Under the pieces are notes generated by a model. It searched no databases and was not told the origin of the DNA. It saw only the letters and a program-made list of their open reading frames with translations. The translations under genes were made by a program, and so were the position numbers. 38,382 nt of DNA from Chryseobacterium gleum (lineage in GTDB: Bacteria > Bacteroidota > Bacteroidia > Flavobacteriales_D > Sanyastnellaceae). The stretch is from the NCBI GenBank assembly GCA_945881835.1, contig CAMCVP010000018.1, positions 1 to 38,382 of the forward strand, read 5' to 3'. Positions 17,335 to 25,437 of the stretch are shown here, piece by piece; the stretch's first letter is position 1, and every line of letters begins with the position of its first letter.

Positions 17335-18260
17335 CAGTCGTAGGCTGCGCAAGGAACGTGATTGCGTTCTTTCAGTCCGCAGGCACGGAAACCTAAGGTA
17401 ATTTCATGCGAGTTGGTAGCGGCGTAACGCAAACGATTAGCGGTAATGTCGTAGGCGTATGCGATGGTTAAATAAGGAAGGGCATCTAATTTCACCAATG
17501 CAGATCCGCCATGGCCACTTCTTCCGGCCAGACCAACGGCAATAATTTTTTTGAATTCTAGCATGGCCTGCCCTTCCAACGACGGTTTGCTTTTCCCTAC
17601 ATAATTCAACAATAAAGCAGGTTTGAAGGTAAAGTTGTCGTTGAGTTGAATAGCCTTACCGTAGGCAAGTGTAAGATGCCTGCGCAACTGAGTATCCTGT
17701 AGTCCTTTCACTTTCGGTTGCGTGAGCTGTCGAACGGAAAGTCCAAAGAATCGATCTTTACGGTAAAGCCACAATCCGAAGTTCACTGTTGGCGCAACAA
17801 TGGTTCCCAGTGAGTTTCCAATGACTGGATCTATTTCAATGTCGGGCATTGTTATTCCGCCTAATCCCAAACGGTATTGTGTGAATCCAACCCCAATTCC
17901 AGATGACAAAGAATAACCCTTGGTTAGCTTCATGTGGTAAGCGTAATTCGCTACAAGAGAGGTTGTTCCAAATGGTCCGTAAGTGTCGTTTTCAACCATT
18001 ACGCCGAGTCCATGAAAATTGTATCTGCGAACACCAAACTTATTGTGAACGTTTACATATCCTGTCGTTGGTGCCCCATCGAAGCCCGACCACTGCATGC
18101 GATATCCTACCCGCGCTTCCAAACAAGGCGTGCTTCCGGTTACGGCAGGATTGTAATTCAAATAATTATAAGTGAAATTCGTGTAATGCGTAAGCTGTTG
18201 AGCTTGCGCCAATGAGATGCTCATCCACACGAGTACTATGATTGCGAATATCTTCTTCAT
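17334..18260 (-). CDS. PorP/SprF family type IX secretion system membrane protein
   Basis: Predicted outer-membrane beta-barrel of 308 residues with a Sec signal peptide (1-20, cleavage after AQA). Family features are the early LTHYTNFTYNYLNYNPAVTGS (starting near residue 23), then RVGYRMQWSGFDGAPTTGYVN, alternating amphipathic strands and a C-terminal NSHEITLGFR. PorP/SprF proteins are outer-membrane partners of T9SS cargo carrying the type B (gliding motility-associated) C-terminal domain. The gene immediately upstream encodes such a cargo, and its stop overlaps this ATG by four bases, which supports a dedicated pair. Confidence 0.93.
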   Translation of the reverse strand: MKKIFAIIVLVWMSISLAQAQQLTHYTNFTYNYLNYNPAVTGSTPCLEARVGYRMQWSGFDGAPTTGYVNVHNKFGVRRYNFHGLGVMVENDTYGPFGTTSLVANYAYHMKLTKGYSLSSGIGVGFTQYRLGLGGITMPDIEIDPVIGNSLGTIVAPTVNFGLWLYRKDRFFGLSVRQLTQPKVKGLQDTQLRRHLTLAYGKAIQLNDNFTFKPALLLNYVGKSKPSLEGQAMLEFKKIIAVGLAGRSGHGGSALVKLDALPYLTIAYAYDITANRLRYAATNSHEITLGFRACGLKERNHVPCAAYD

Positions 18261-19258
18261 CGTAGTATGGAAACTATTCCTACATAGGGCGGGATGTAGA
18301 GGTTGTAGGTATTCAATTCAATCACGTAATAATATGCGCCAGTAGGTAAATATTTTCCGTTGTTGGTTCCGTCCCACGGTGTGCGGTAGCCAAGCGATTT
18401 AAAGACTTGTTGTCCCCAGCGATCAAATACGCTCACCACTGCAGCTTCGAAGACAGGTCTGTCGATTCCGGTAATGGTCCACGTATCATCAATGTTGTCG
18501 TCGTTGGGAGTTAGGGCATTATAAATTGAAATTGGAGAGAGAATATTGACGAAAATTGGCGCATTCACACTGCAGTCGCCAATGGTTCCAATAGCGGAAA
18601 TGGAAATGGTTTGTCCTTCTTCCGTTGGATAAAAAGTCATGGTTGAGTCGCTTGTGATCTCACTGAACTCTGGCATGGGATCCCACGTGTAGGTTGTACC
18701 TGGGCTACCCCCTTGTGCCATCGCAGAAGTCGATTCTCCTAAAACAATTTCATAAGGGGAAGTTCCTGCGATAATGTCAACCGCTGTTCCTCCAATGAAT
18801 AAATCATATGAACAAATTCCGAAAAGCGGGTCGTGATCTGATCCTGCGAGAATTACATAGTCGTGATCAGGAAGCAATCCACCCACAAAAAAAACTTCAC
18901 TCGAATCTGTGGAGAAACAAGGGCTAATAATGTTGTATGACGCCGGTAAGCAAGGGTCTGAAGAAGGAATTAGTTCAGCAACCACAAGCCCCATGGTGTT
19001 GTTCCCAGAAAAATCATCGCAATCTTGAAGCAGCAATGCCGCTTCAAGGACACCGTTTGGAGCGGTTCCAGTATGAAAGCTGTAAAAATTTGTCATTGAA
19101 TAACTGAAACAACCCGTGTTGAATGGAGCCGAAACCAATTGTTCGGTTGTCACAGGGGCATCGGCGCACAACACATTGTTTTCGACAGAAGCACAAGGCT
19201 GCGCCAAGGCCTGAAAGGCGACGAATAATAAAGTTATGCTTAAAAACAGCTGTTTCAT
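18257..19258 (-). CDS. T9SS type B cargo protein (gliding motility-associated C-terminal domain)
   Basis: The 333-residue secreted protein has a signal peptide (MKQLFLSITLLFVAFQALAQ, cleaved near residue 20), an N-terminal region with paired cysteines and a D/S-rich beta domain, then a short Ig-like segment. The C-terminus (about 245-333) carries type B sorting signatures: ALTPNDDNIDDTWTI, VSVFDRWGQQVF, PWDGTNNGKYLPTGAYYYVIEL. The start is the ATG at 19258, four bases after the stop of the biotin-carrier gene; the TTG at 19270 would overlap that gene. It probably sits at the surface or is released with the help of the neighbouring PorP/SprF protein. Confidence 0.9.
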   Translation of the reverse strand: MKQLFLSITLLFVAFQALAQPCASVENNVLCADAPVTTEQLVSAPFNTGCFSYSMTNFYSFHTGTAPNGVLEAALLLQDCDDFSGNNTMGLVVAELIPSSDPCLPASYNIISPCFSTDSSEVFFVGGLLPDHDYVILAGSDHDPLFGICSYDLFIGGTAVDIIAGTSPYEIVLGESTSAMAQGGSPGTTYTWDPMPEFSEITSDSTMTFYPTEEGQTISISAIGTIGDCSVNAPIFVNILSPISIYNALTPNDDNIDDTWTITGIDRPVFEAAVVSVFDRWGQQVFKSLGYRTPWDGTNNGKYLPTGAYYYVIELNTYNLYIPPYVGIVSILR

Positions 19259-19262
19259 TTGA

Positions 19263-19763
19263 CTATTCAAAAGTAATCATGACAGATCCTTTTTCCACCG
19301 CTTGGCCAGCGTTGACTGAAATGCTTTTAATCACTCCGTCGGTTGGACTCTTAATTACGTTTTCCATTTTCATGGCTTCGAGAATTAAGAGCGGCTCGTC
19401 TTTTTTAATTTCTTTTCCAACTTCGGCACTTATGGAAAGCACAAGTCCGGGCATTGGAGATTTTACTTGTTTTATTTTGCTGCTGTTTGCTGAAGAGAAT
19501 CCCAATGAGTTCAACAACGCATCCAACGGCTCTTCTAACCGCACTTCCGTAATTTTATTGTTAACCTTCAACACAACTTTCTTCTCTTCCTTGGAAACAG
19601 AAAGAACCTCCACATTCACGCTTTTACCCTTCCAAACAAAATGAAGATGTGCTCCATTTTGCAAGAGGTCTAGCGGCAGTGACTGGTCGTTTAACACGAC
19701 GGTTTTACTGTTTATGTTCGAAGAAACTTCGAATGCGGTAGCATTATTTACAGTGGCCTTCAT
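19263..19763 (-). CDS. Biotin carboxyl carrier domain protein
   Basis: The 166-residue protein has a C-terminal biotinyl domain (about 98-166) with the biotinylation site EAMKMEN (K132), the preceding SPMPG turn and a final VMITFE strand. The N-terminal half is a variable domain of the type seen in free-standing carrier subunits of acyl-CoA (propionyl-, methylcrotonyl- or acetyl-CoA) carboxylases of Bacteroidota. No carboxylase or carboxyltransferase gene is nearby, so the partner is unknown. It heads a minus-strand cluster with the T9SS type B cargo gene, with which it has no obvious functional link. Confidence 0.88.
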   Translation of the reverse strand: MKATVNNATAFEVSSNINSKTVVLNDQSLPLDLLQNGAHLHFVWKGKSVNVEVLSVSKEEKKVVLKVNNKITEVRLEEPLDALLNSLGFSSANSSKIKQVKSPMPGLVLSISAEVGKEIKKDEPLLILEAMKMENVIKSPTDGVIKSISVNAGQAVEKGSVMITFE

Positions 19764-19795
19764 TTCTTATTCGTCTTAACGTACGCGAAGCTAAC

Positions 19796-19803
19796 TAAAT
19801 TCG
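19796..19803 (+). promoter_or_regulatory. Possible -7 element of hemW
   Basis: TAAATTCG, one base off TAnnTTTG, five bases before the hemW ATG. The 45-base gap to the divergent biotin-carrier gene must hold both promoters. Confidence 0.35.
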
Positions 19804-19808
19804 CGCAG

Positions 19809-20915
19809 ATGAAGGGTGTCTATTTTCATATTCCGTTCTGCAGGCATGCCTGTCACTATTGCGATTTTCATTTTTCGACGAAGCTCGATGCGCAAGAAGA
19901 TTTGGTTGTAGCTATGTTGAAGGAAATGGAGCTTCGCAAGGAAGAGATTGTTCAACATGAAATAAATACGATCTACTTCGGCGGCGGAACGCCTTCTGTC
20001 CTAACGGAAATGCAGTTGGGAAGACTGCTCGACGCCTTGGGCAATGGCGTTGCCAATGCAACTGAAATTACGTTGGAAGCCAATCCGGAAGATTTGACTT
20101 CCGAATATTTGCGCATGTTGCAACGCCTAGGAATAAATAGACTGAGTATTGGGGTGCAGTCGTTTTACAACGAACACCTCGAATACATGAACCGTAAGCA
20201 TACCGGTGCGCAAGCGGAATCGGCGATTAAACGCGCACAAGATGCGGGATTAACGAACATTACAGCTGACTTAATTTTCGGAATTCCGATTGCTACTTTT
20301 TCGCAATGGCAGTCGAATGTAGAGCAGTTGCTTCAATTGGAAATACCTCATTTCAGTGCGTATGCGTTAACGGTTGAAGAGAAAACAGTCTTTGGTGTTA
20401 GACAGAAAAAAGGAATTTTGGAACCGCAAAAAGATGAAGAGGTTGAAAAGAGTTTTCTGTATTTAGACGGAACAGCAAAGCTGCTCGGATACGAACATTA
20501 CGAGCTTTCGAATTACGCCAAGCCCGGATTCAGATCTGTTCACAACGGGAATTATTGGAAAGGCATTCCCTATGTTGGAATTGGGCCTTCCGCCCATTCT
20601 TTTTCGGAAGGAAAACGTCGTTGGAATATTTCCAATAACCCGCAATACATTCGTTCGATTGAATTGAAAAAAGATTTTTTTGAAGTGGAAGAATTGACTG
20701 AATTGGATCGCTCTAACGAACGCATTATGGTTGGACTTCGCACCTGTGAAGGTATTGAATGGAAAGACTTTCCAGCTGATTGGAAAAATGACAACGAACG
20801 AAATTTTTTCAAATTTGTTGAAGGAGGAAATGCTGTCATGGATGAAACTGGATTTCGACTTACACCGAAGGGATGGCTTATTTCCGACCACATTATTTCA
20901 ACATTATTTTTTTAA
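19809..20915 (+). CDS. hemW: Radical SAM heme chaperone HemW (coproporphyrinogen oxidase-like)
   Basis: The 368-residue radical SAM protein belongs to the family formerly annotated as oxygen-independent coproporphyrinogen III oxidase. The cluster motif is C11-RHA-C15-HY-C18, with only the CxxxCxxC cysteines, as in HemW. Other signatures are IYFGGGTPSVL, EITLEANPEDL, INRLSIGVQSF and LIFGIP. Known HemW proteins bind heme and insert it into target proteins rather than oxidising coproporphyrinogen. The start is the ATG at 19809. The next gene begins ten bases downstream. Confidence 0.94.
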   Translation: MKGVYFHIPFCRHACHYCDFHFSTKLDAQEDLVVAMLKEMELRKEEIVQHEINTIYFGGGTPSVLTEMQLGRLLDALGNGVANATEITLEANPEDLTSEYLRMLQRLGINRLSIGVQSFYNEHLEYMNRKHTGAQAESAIKRAQDAGLTNITADLIFGIPIATFSQWQSNVEQLLQLEIPHFSAYALTVEEKTVFGVRQKKGILEPQKDEEVEKSFLYLDGTAKLLGYEHYELSNYAKPGFRSVHNGNYWKGIPYVGIGPSAHSFSEGKRRWNISNNPQYIRSIELKKDFFEVEELTELDRSNERIMVGLRTCEGIEWKDFPADWKNDNERNFFKFVEGGNAVMDETGFRLTPKGWLISDHIISTLFF

Positions 20916-20924
20916 TCTTGTAGC

Positions 20925-21674
20925 ATGAAACTTACGCTTCAAAAAGACGGACGCACCTATTCTTTTCAAACCGAAAAAGGAAAGGACATTAGCATTTCAT
21001 TGAATCCGAATGGCCCGCGCGCCTGGTACGTAGAGCCTATGCGCATTGAGCCTGTTCGCACCGAACAGTTCTTAGGTTCTGTTGCTGAAGGTGGAGCAGT
21101 AAATTTTCGCGACGTGTATTTCAATCCGCATGGGCATGGCACGCACACAGAGAATGTTGGGCATATCATTGATACGGAGGTTCCAGTGGTGAAGAGTGTA
21201 GGTTCCTCGCATTATATCGCTAAACTGGTTACGGTGGAGTTGATGAAACAAGATGCTTCGCAAGGAGATTGGGTCGTAAGTGAAGAGAGTTTATTGGGAA
21301 TGGATTTGAATGTGGAAGCGTTAATCATTCGTACAAAACCGAATGATCATTCGAAAACGAATAGACAATATTCAGGAACAAATTTTCCTTATTTGACAAT
21401 AGGCGCCATGCAGCGAATTGTTGATGCGGGTGTTCAGCATTTGTTGGTAGACCTTCCAAGCGTAGACCGCGAGGAAGACGGTGGAGCTCTTTCTGCACAT
21501 CATTTGTTTTGGAATGTCCCTTCGGAACCGAACTTCGTAAAAACTATTACAGAGTTGATTTATGTTCCGAATGAAATTGAAGATGGAAGCTATGCTTTGA
21601 ATTTGCAGGTTTCGAATTTCGCAAACGACGCAGCCCCAAGCAGACCTATCCTTTTTGCTCTAACGGCAGAATAA
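20925..21674 (+). CDS. Cyclase family protein (kynurenine formamidase-like hydrolase)
   Basis: A 249-residue metal-dependent hydrolase of the cyclase family, whose best-known member is KynB. The metal-binding motif HGTHTENVGH places histidines at 71, 74 and 80. The usual HxGTHxDxPxH has Asp and Pro where this protein has Glu76 and Val78, so the substrate may differ from N-formylkynurenine. LLVDLPSVDREEDGG and AHHLFW are the later family motifs. No kynurenine-pathway gene is nearby. It follows hemW by nine bases. Its last 29 bases overlap the 3' end of the convergent kinase gene. Confidence 0.85.
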   Translation: MKLTLQKDGRTYSFQTEKGKDISISLNPNGPRAWYVEPMRIEPVRTEQFLGSVAEGGAVNFRDVYFNPHGHGTHTENVGHIIDTEVPVVKSVGSSHYIAKLVTVELMKQDASQGDWVVSEESLLGMDLNVEALIIRTKPNDHSKTNRQYSGTNFPYLTIGAMQRIVDAGVQHLLVDLPSVDREEDGGALSAHHLFWNVPSEPNFVKTITELIYVPNEIEDGSYALNLQVSNFANDAAPSRPILFALTAE

Positions 21675-23097
21675 CGAAGAAAGAACTTCCTTCGTTCACA
21701 CGTGTTCTGAACGCAACTTTTCCATTCATCTGAGTCACAATACTCTTCACCATAGCAAGTCCTAACCCGCTTCCCGTGCTGCGTGTAGTAAAGTTCGGCA
21801 TGAAGACGCGCTTCGCGATTTCGTCAGAAATTCCACCGCCGTTATCAGTAATTTTAATGATCACATGATTGGTAGATAGGTGAAGCGAAAGTGATATACG
21901 ACTGGTTTGATCTGTTGGAATAGCCTGCACGGCATTCGTAAGAAGATTATTCAAAACACGAATCACCTGGGTTTTATCTCCCACAATGTGCGCGGGCAAT
22001 TGCGAGTTTTGATAGAATTCGATGGACTGATTTTCATTTTCAAAAGTGGAAAGCACCGACTTTACAATTTCTTGAAGATGCAGTGTTTCATTTTTTGTTG
22101 AAGGCATTTTTGCGAAGTTGGAAAACTCTTGTGCAATGTGTGAAAGTGTGTCGATTTGATCGGTCATACTCTGCACAAAGTCGTTCAATCTCGTTTGAAA
22201 TTCTTCCGGATGATCTTGCCAAGAGCGCTGCAGATGCTGCAAGCGTAGCTTCATAGGAGTCAGCGGATTTTTAATTTCATGAGCTACTTGCTGCGCCATC
22301 TCACGCCAGGCGGTTTCCCGTTCTTGTTGAGCTAATTTATCTGCGCTAGCTTCCAACTGAAACAACATGCTGTTGTATTCTTGAATGAGCTGTCCAATTT
22401 CATCGTTGCTCTTCCACTCGAGCGGCTCATTCTTTTTGCCTAGTTTCAAGTGATTGATACTGTCGCTAAGCTTACTAAGCGAACGTGTGAAATCTCGTGT
22501 AATGAGGAAGGCGATGGCTGCTGCAACAGCGAAAAGCACTAAGAATGTTTTTCCAATTTCTTGCATGAAATTCCAGAGCTTTACTTTCTCGACATCTTTC
22601 TTTTCATACAACATTCCAACAAGTGCTAGTGGTCGGCCATAATCGTCGCTGAAACACCAATAGGCTAAATTTTGCGTAGCATTAGTTTCAGAGGGAAGGA
22701 TTATAGCTTTCTTTTTTGTGGAAGTCGTTATTTGTTTGGTAAGTTCAGCATTGAGTTGCATGGGAATTTTGTATGCCTCGGCCGTATCGGTATTCATGGA
22801 AACGAGATACCTTCCATTTAAATCATAGATCGTAATGAAGAGATTGTTTACCTCGGAAAGTTCACAAACCTTATCCCCCAGAAGCATTGAAATAGAGTCG
22901 GTGGGAATGAATCCGCCATTTTGAAGAAGCAAGTATTCAAGTGACGCTCGAATAGATTTTTCTTTCTCTGCAATGCGCTCTTCGTTGTAGGTAATGTCAT
23001 GCTCGTAGTGGTCGAGCCAAGCGACAATTCCTGTTGCCAAAAAGGAAATGACTATGACAGAAAAAAGCGAAACGTATATGCGAGAGCGTAAAGTCAT
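21646..23097 (-). CDS. NtrY-like sensor histidine kinase
   Basis: The 483-residue membrane kinase has two membrane segments (about 8-28 and 183-201) flanking a periplasmic sensor region of about 150 residues. A HAMP domain (about 200-255), HisKA and HATPase_c follow. H273 lies in VAHEIKNPLTPMKLRLQ, the NtrY/NtrB-type H box. N box NNLLTNAVQAIP, G1 DNGGG, and TGSGLGLAMV are complete. The start is the ATG at 23097, four bases after the stop of the upstream gene; a TTG at 23166 would lie inside that gene. No response regulator is adjacent, so the partner is elsewhere. Confidence 0.92.
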   Translation of the reverse strand: MTLRSRIYVSLFSVIVISFLATGIVAWLDHYEHDITYNEERIAEKEKSIRASLEYLLLQNGGFIPTDSISMLLGDKVCELSEVNNLFITIYDLNGRYLVSMNTDTAEAYKIPMQLNAELTKQITTSTKKKAIILPSETNATQNLAYWCFSDDYGRPLALVGMLYEKKDVEKVKLWNFMQEIGKTFLVLFAVAAAIAFLITRDFTRSLSKLSDSINHLKLGKKNEPLEWKSNDEIGQLIQEYNSMLFQLEASADKLAQQERETAWREMAQQVAHEIKNPLTPMKLRLQHLQRSWQDHPEEFQTRLNDFVQSMTDQIDTLSHIAQEFSNFAKMPSTKNETLHLQEIVKSVLSTFENENQSIEFYQNSQLPAHIVGDKTQVIRVLNNLLTNAVQAIPTDQTSRISLSLHLSTNHVIIKITDNGGGISDEIAKRVFMPNFTTRSTGSGLGLAMVKSIVTQMNGKVAFRTRVNEGSSFFVILPLEQKG

Positions 23098-23101
23098 GTG
23101 T

Positions 23102-23920
23102 TTAAAAATCGAAATCGGCTGGTTTACTTGGTTTGGTATTAGCTGGTAAAATTGAAAGTCCAACAACTATTGGATAGAGTTCGGTTTGAAATTTATTCGT
23201 GCTGAAAAGTGGCGTCAATGAACGCGAAGCGAAGAAGGTGATGTTTTGATATCCCAGTCGAATACATGCTTCGAGATTATAGGGGTTGACATAAATATCC
23301 TCGCTGTTTTTGCGAACTATGGTTGCTCTGCCATTCACGTGTTTCTGAAAAGTGCTATTGGCATATCTGTACCCGGCCTGAACGCCGAAAGCCAAATGCA
23401 TGTTTTTTTCAAACGTGTTCTTGCTGTTTATTTCAAACATAATTGGAACAGAAACTGAAAAGGAACGAAGTTGATTTTTCAAATAATCGATGCTGTCTGA
23501 TACGAGAATGGTTTGACTTCCAGAATTAAAAAACTTGAAGTCGTCTTGAAATCCGATTTGCTGATAGCCCAATGCTATTCCAGAAAAAACGCCGAATCTA
23601 TTTCCAACCAATTGCTTTTTGTATTCCACAAGATTTAATCGAAAGGAAAAGGATTGCTTTTGTATGATGGGATATTTGTTGTTTTGCAGCGAAATCAGGC
23701 CAAAGTCTACGCCGGTGAAGAAACACATGTAACGGATATAGTCTTTTTCGTTGTACATCTCTTCTTCAGGCATTTCCATAGGAGCCATTTCAAACACATC
23801 AGATATTTCACTCTCAATAGGCAATAAGGTGTCTTGAAAAGAAATTATTTCAAGACTGTCTGTTTGACCAAGGGTTTGGAGTGCTGCAGAAAAAATAAAT
23901 ATTAAAACGAAACGCTTCAT
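23102..23920 (-). CDS. Predicted outer-membrane beta-barrel protein, function unknown
   Basis: The 272-residue protein has a Sec signal peptide (about 1-18, ending TLGQ). Alternating polar/hydrophobic strands with aromatic ends follow (FGVFSGIALGYQQIGF, MHLAFGVQAGYRYANS, CIRLGYQNITFFASRSL), as expected of a PorT-like or OmpA-like barrel. I cannot assign a family. The C-terminus is DFDF rather than the common barrel ending in F plus a hydrophobic residue. It precedes the NtrY-like kinase by four bases and is probably co-transcribed with it. Its start codon is 46 bases from the divergent rlmN start. Confidence 0.72.
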   Translation of the reverse strand: MKRFVLIFIFSAALQTLGQTDSLEIISFQDTLLPIESEISDVFEMAPMEMPEEEMYNEKDYIRYMCFFTGVDFGLISLQNNKYPIIQKQSFSFRLNLVEYKKQLVGNRFGVFSGIALGYQQIGFQDDFKFFNSGSQTILVSDSIDYLKNQLRSFSVSVPIMFEINSKNTFEKNMHLAFGVQAGYRYANSTFQKHVNGRATIVRKNSEDIYVNPYNLEACIRLGYQNITFFASRSLTPLFSTNKFQTELYPIVVGLSILPANTKPSKPADFDF

Positions 23921-23952
23921 GAAAAGTGAATGTGATTCAAATGTAAGCTATC

Positions 23953-23960
23953 TATCTTTG
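23953..23960 (+). promoter_or_regulatory. -7 element of rlmN
   Basis: Perfect TATCTTTG, six bases before the rlmN ATG (23967), implying a leaderless or near-leaderless transcript. No good TTG at the -33 position. Confidence 0.55.
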
Positions 23961-23966
23961 CACGGC

Positions 23967-25034
23967 ATGAATACAAAAAAGGATTTGCGAGAATTGAGTT
24001 CGGAAGAACTAATGTCCGAGTTGAAGACACTTGGCGCACCTTCTTTTCGTGCGAAGCAGATTCGCGAATGGATGTGGCAGCGAGGAGCGGCGAACATTTC
24101 AGACATGCAGAATTTGCCGAAAGAATTGCGTGAAGTGTTGGACACCAAGTATTTTTTGTCGAAGGCTGTTTTGCACGAACAGCAGATTAGTGCCGACAAA
24201 ACCATTAAGTGTGCTTTCACTGTAGACGGTGACAAAGTTGTTGAAGGGGTTTTAATTCCTTCAACCAAGCGCATGACGGCCTGTATTTCTTCACAGGTAG
24301 GATGCAGTTTGGCTTGTAAGTTTTGTGCAACAGGAAGATTGAAGATGATGCGCAACTTAACAGGCGGAGAAATTTTCGATCAAGTGAATTACTTGCGCAA
24401 CGAAGCGCTTACGCGATACAAGACTCCGCTTACGAATATTGTATATATGGGCATGGGAGAGCCTTTGCTCAACTACAACAACATGATGCACTCCATTCAA
24501 TGGATTACCAGCCCGGAAGGACTAGGAATGTCGCCTCAACGTATTACTGTAAGCACAGCAGGTATTGCGAAAATGATTAAAAAGTTGGGCGACGATAAAG
24601 TGAAGTTCAACTTAGCGCTTTCGCTGCACGCAGCAAACGACGAAAAGCGCAGTAAGATCATGGACATTAACGATTCGAATAACTTGGCCGCATTATCCGA
24701 GGCTTTGAAGTATTTCCATGAAGCAACAGGAACGCGAATCACTTTCGAGTATATTATTTTCAAAGACTTCAACGATACGATTCAAGACGCAAAGGAGTTG
24801 GCAGAATTTTCAAAGCAGCTTCCCGTTAAAATTAATATTATTGAATACAATCCGATTGATGACGGTGAGTTTCAGCAGGCGAGTCCTGAGCGCGTAGATG
24901 CGTTTGCGAAGTTCTTGGAAAGTAAGAACATGATTGTGAATGTGCGTCGTTCAAGAGGAAAAGATATAGACGCGGCATGCGGACAGTTGGCAAATAAGAA
25001 CAAAATGGCTGTCGAACGTGTTTTCAAAAAGTGA
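23967..25034 (+). CDS. rlmN: 23S rRNA (adenine(2503)-C(2))-methyltransferase RlmN
   Basis: Radical SAM enzyme that methylates C2 of A2503 in 23S rRNA and A37 of some tRNAs. The 355-residue protein has the N-terminal helical domain (FRAKQIREWMWQRG), the cluster motif C113-xxx-C117-xx-C120 (QVGCSLACKFCATG) and YMGMGEPLLNYNNM. The conserved C-terminal cysteine C338 lies in DAACGQL and resolves the protein-RNA adduct with C338/C117-type chemistry. I chose the ATG at 23967. A longer frame from 23919 would overlap the divergent gene's start and lie upstream of the -7 element. Confidence 0.96.
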   Translation: MNTKKDLRELSSEELMSELKTLGAPSFRAKQIREWMWQRGAANISDMQNLPKELREVLDTKYFLSKAVLHEQQISADKTIKCAFTVDGDKVVEGVLIPSTKRMTACISSQVGCSLACKFCATGRLKMMRNLTGGEIFDQVNYLRNEALTRYKTPLTNIVYMGMGEPLLNYNNMMHSIQWITSPEGLGMSPQRITVSTAGIAKMIKKLGDDKVKFNLALSLHAANDEKRSKIMDINDSNNLAALSEALKYFHEATGTRITFEYIIFKDFNDTIQDAKELAEFSKQLPVKINIIEYNPIDDGEFQQASPERVDAFAKFLESKNMIVNVRRSRGKDIDAACGQLANKNKMAVERVFKK

Positions 25035-25067
25035 AAAGAGTTAAACTTGTAAATTAAATAAGTCAAC

Positions 25068-25436
25068 ATGAAAAAAGTATTATTCCTATCAATCATTGCT
25101 GCGACCCTTGCTTCATGCGGTGGTTGGAACGACGAAAAGCGCGCTGAAGTAAAATCTGAGTGTAACAAAACCGTCGGTAATTTATATACCAAGGAAGATG
25201 CCGTGAAGATTTGCGATTGTACGTCTGCGAAAATTGCTGAGAAATTCCCAAAGGCAGACCATAAGCCAAGTGATATTAACGAACAGACGAAAGAGTGCAT
25301 TAAGGAAGGTAACTATATTGATATTTTGACTAAAGAGTTGGAGGATTCATTAAATGATCTTGAGAAATCAGCTGATTCTGTTGTTGATGCTTTGGATGCA
25401 GAAATGAACGCTGAAATGGGTAAGATTTCAAAATAA
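25068..25436 (+). CDS. Small predicted lipoprotein, function unknown
   Basis: The 122-residue protein has a lipoprotein signal peptide with lipobox TLASC (lipidated cysteine at residue 17), followed by GGWNDE. The mature part is helical and charged. It contains four further cysteines, including a CDC pair (residues 47 and 49), and an acidic C-terminal helix. I do not recognise the family; short cysteine-bearing lipoproteins of this style are common in Flavobacteriia. It lies between rlmN (33 bases) and ispG (one base). Its stop almost touches the ispG ATG, so the two are probably translated from one mRNA. Confidence 0.78.
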   Translation: MKKVLFLSIIAATLASCGGWNDEKRAEVKSECNKTVGNLYTKEDAVKICDCTSAKIAEKFPKADHKPSDINEQTKECIKEGNYIDILTKELEDSLNDLEKSADSVVDALDAEMNAEMGKISK

Positions 25437-25437
25437 G

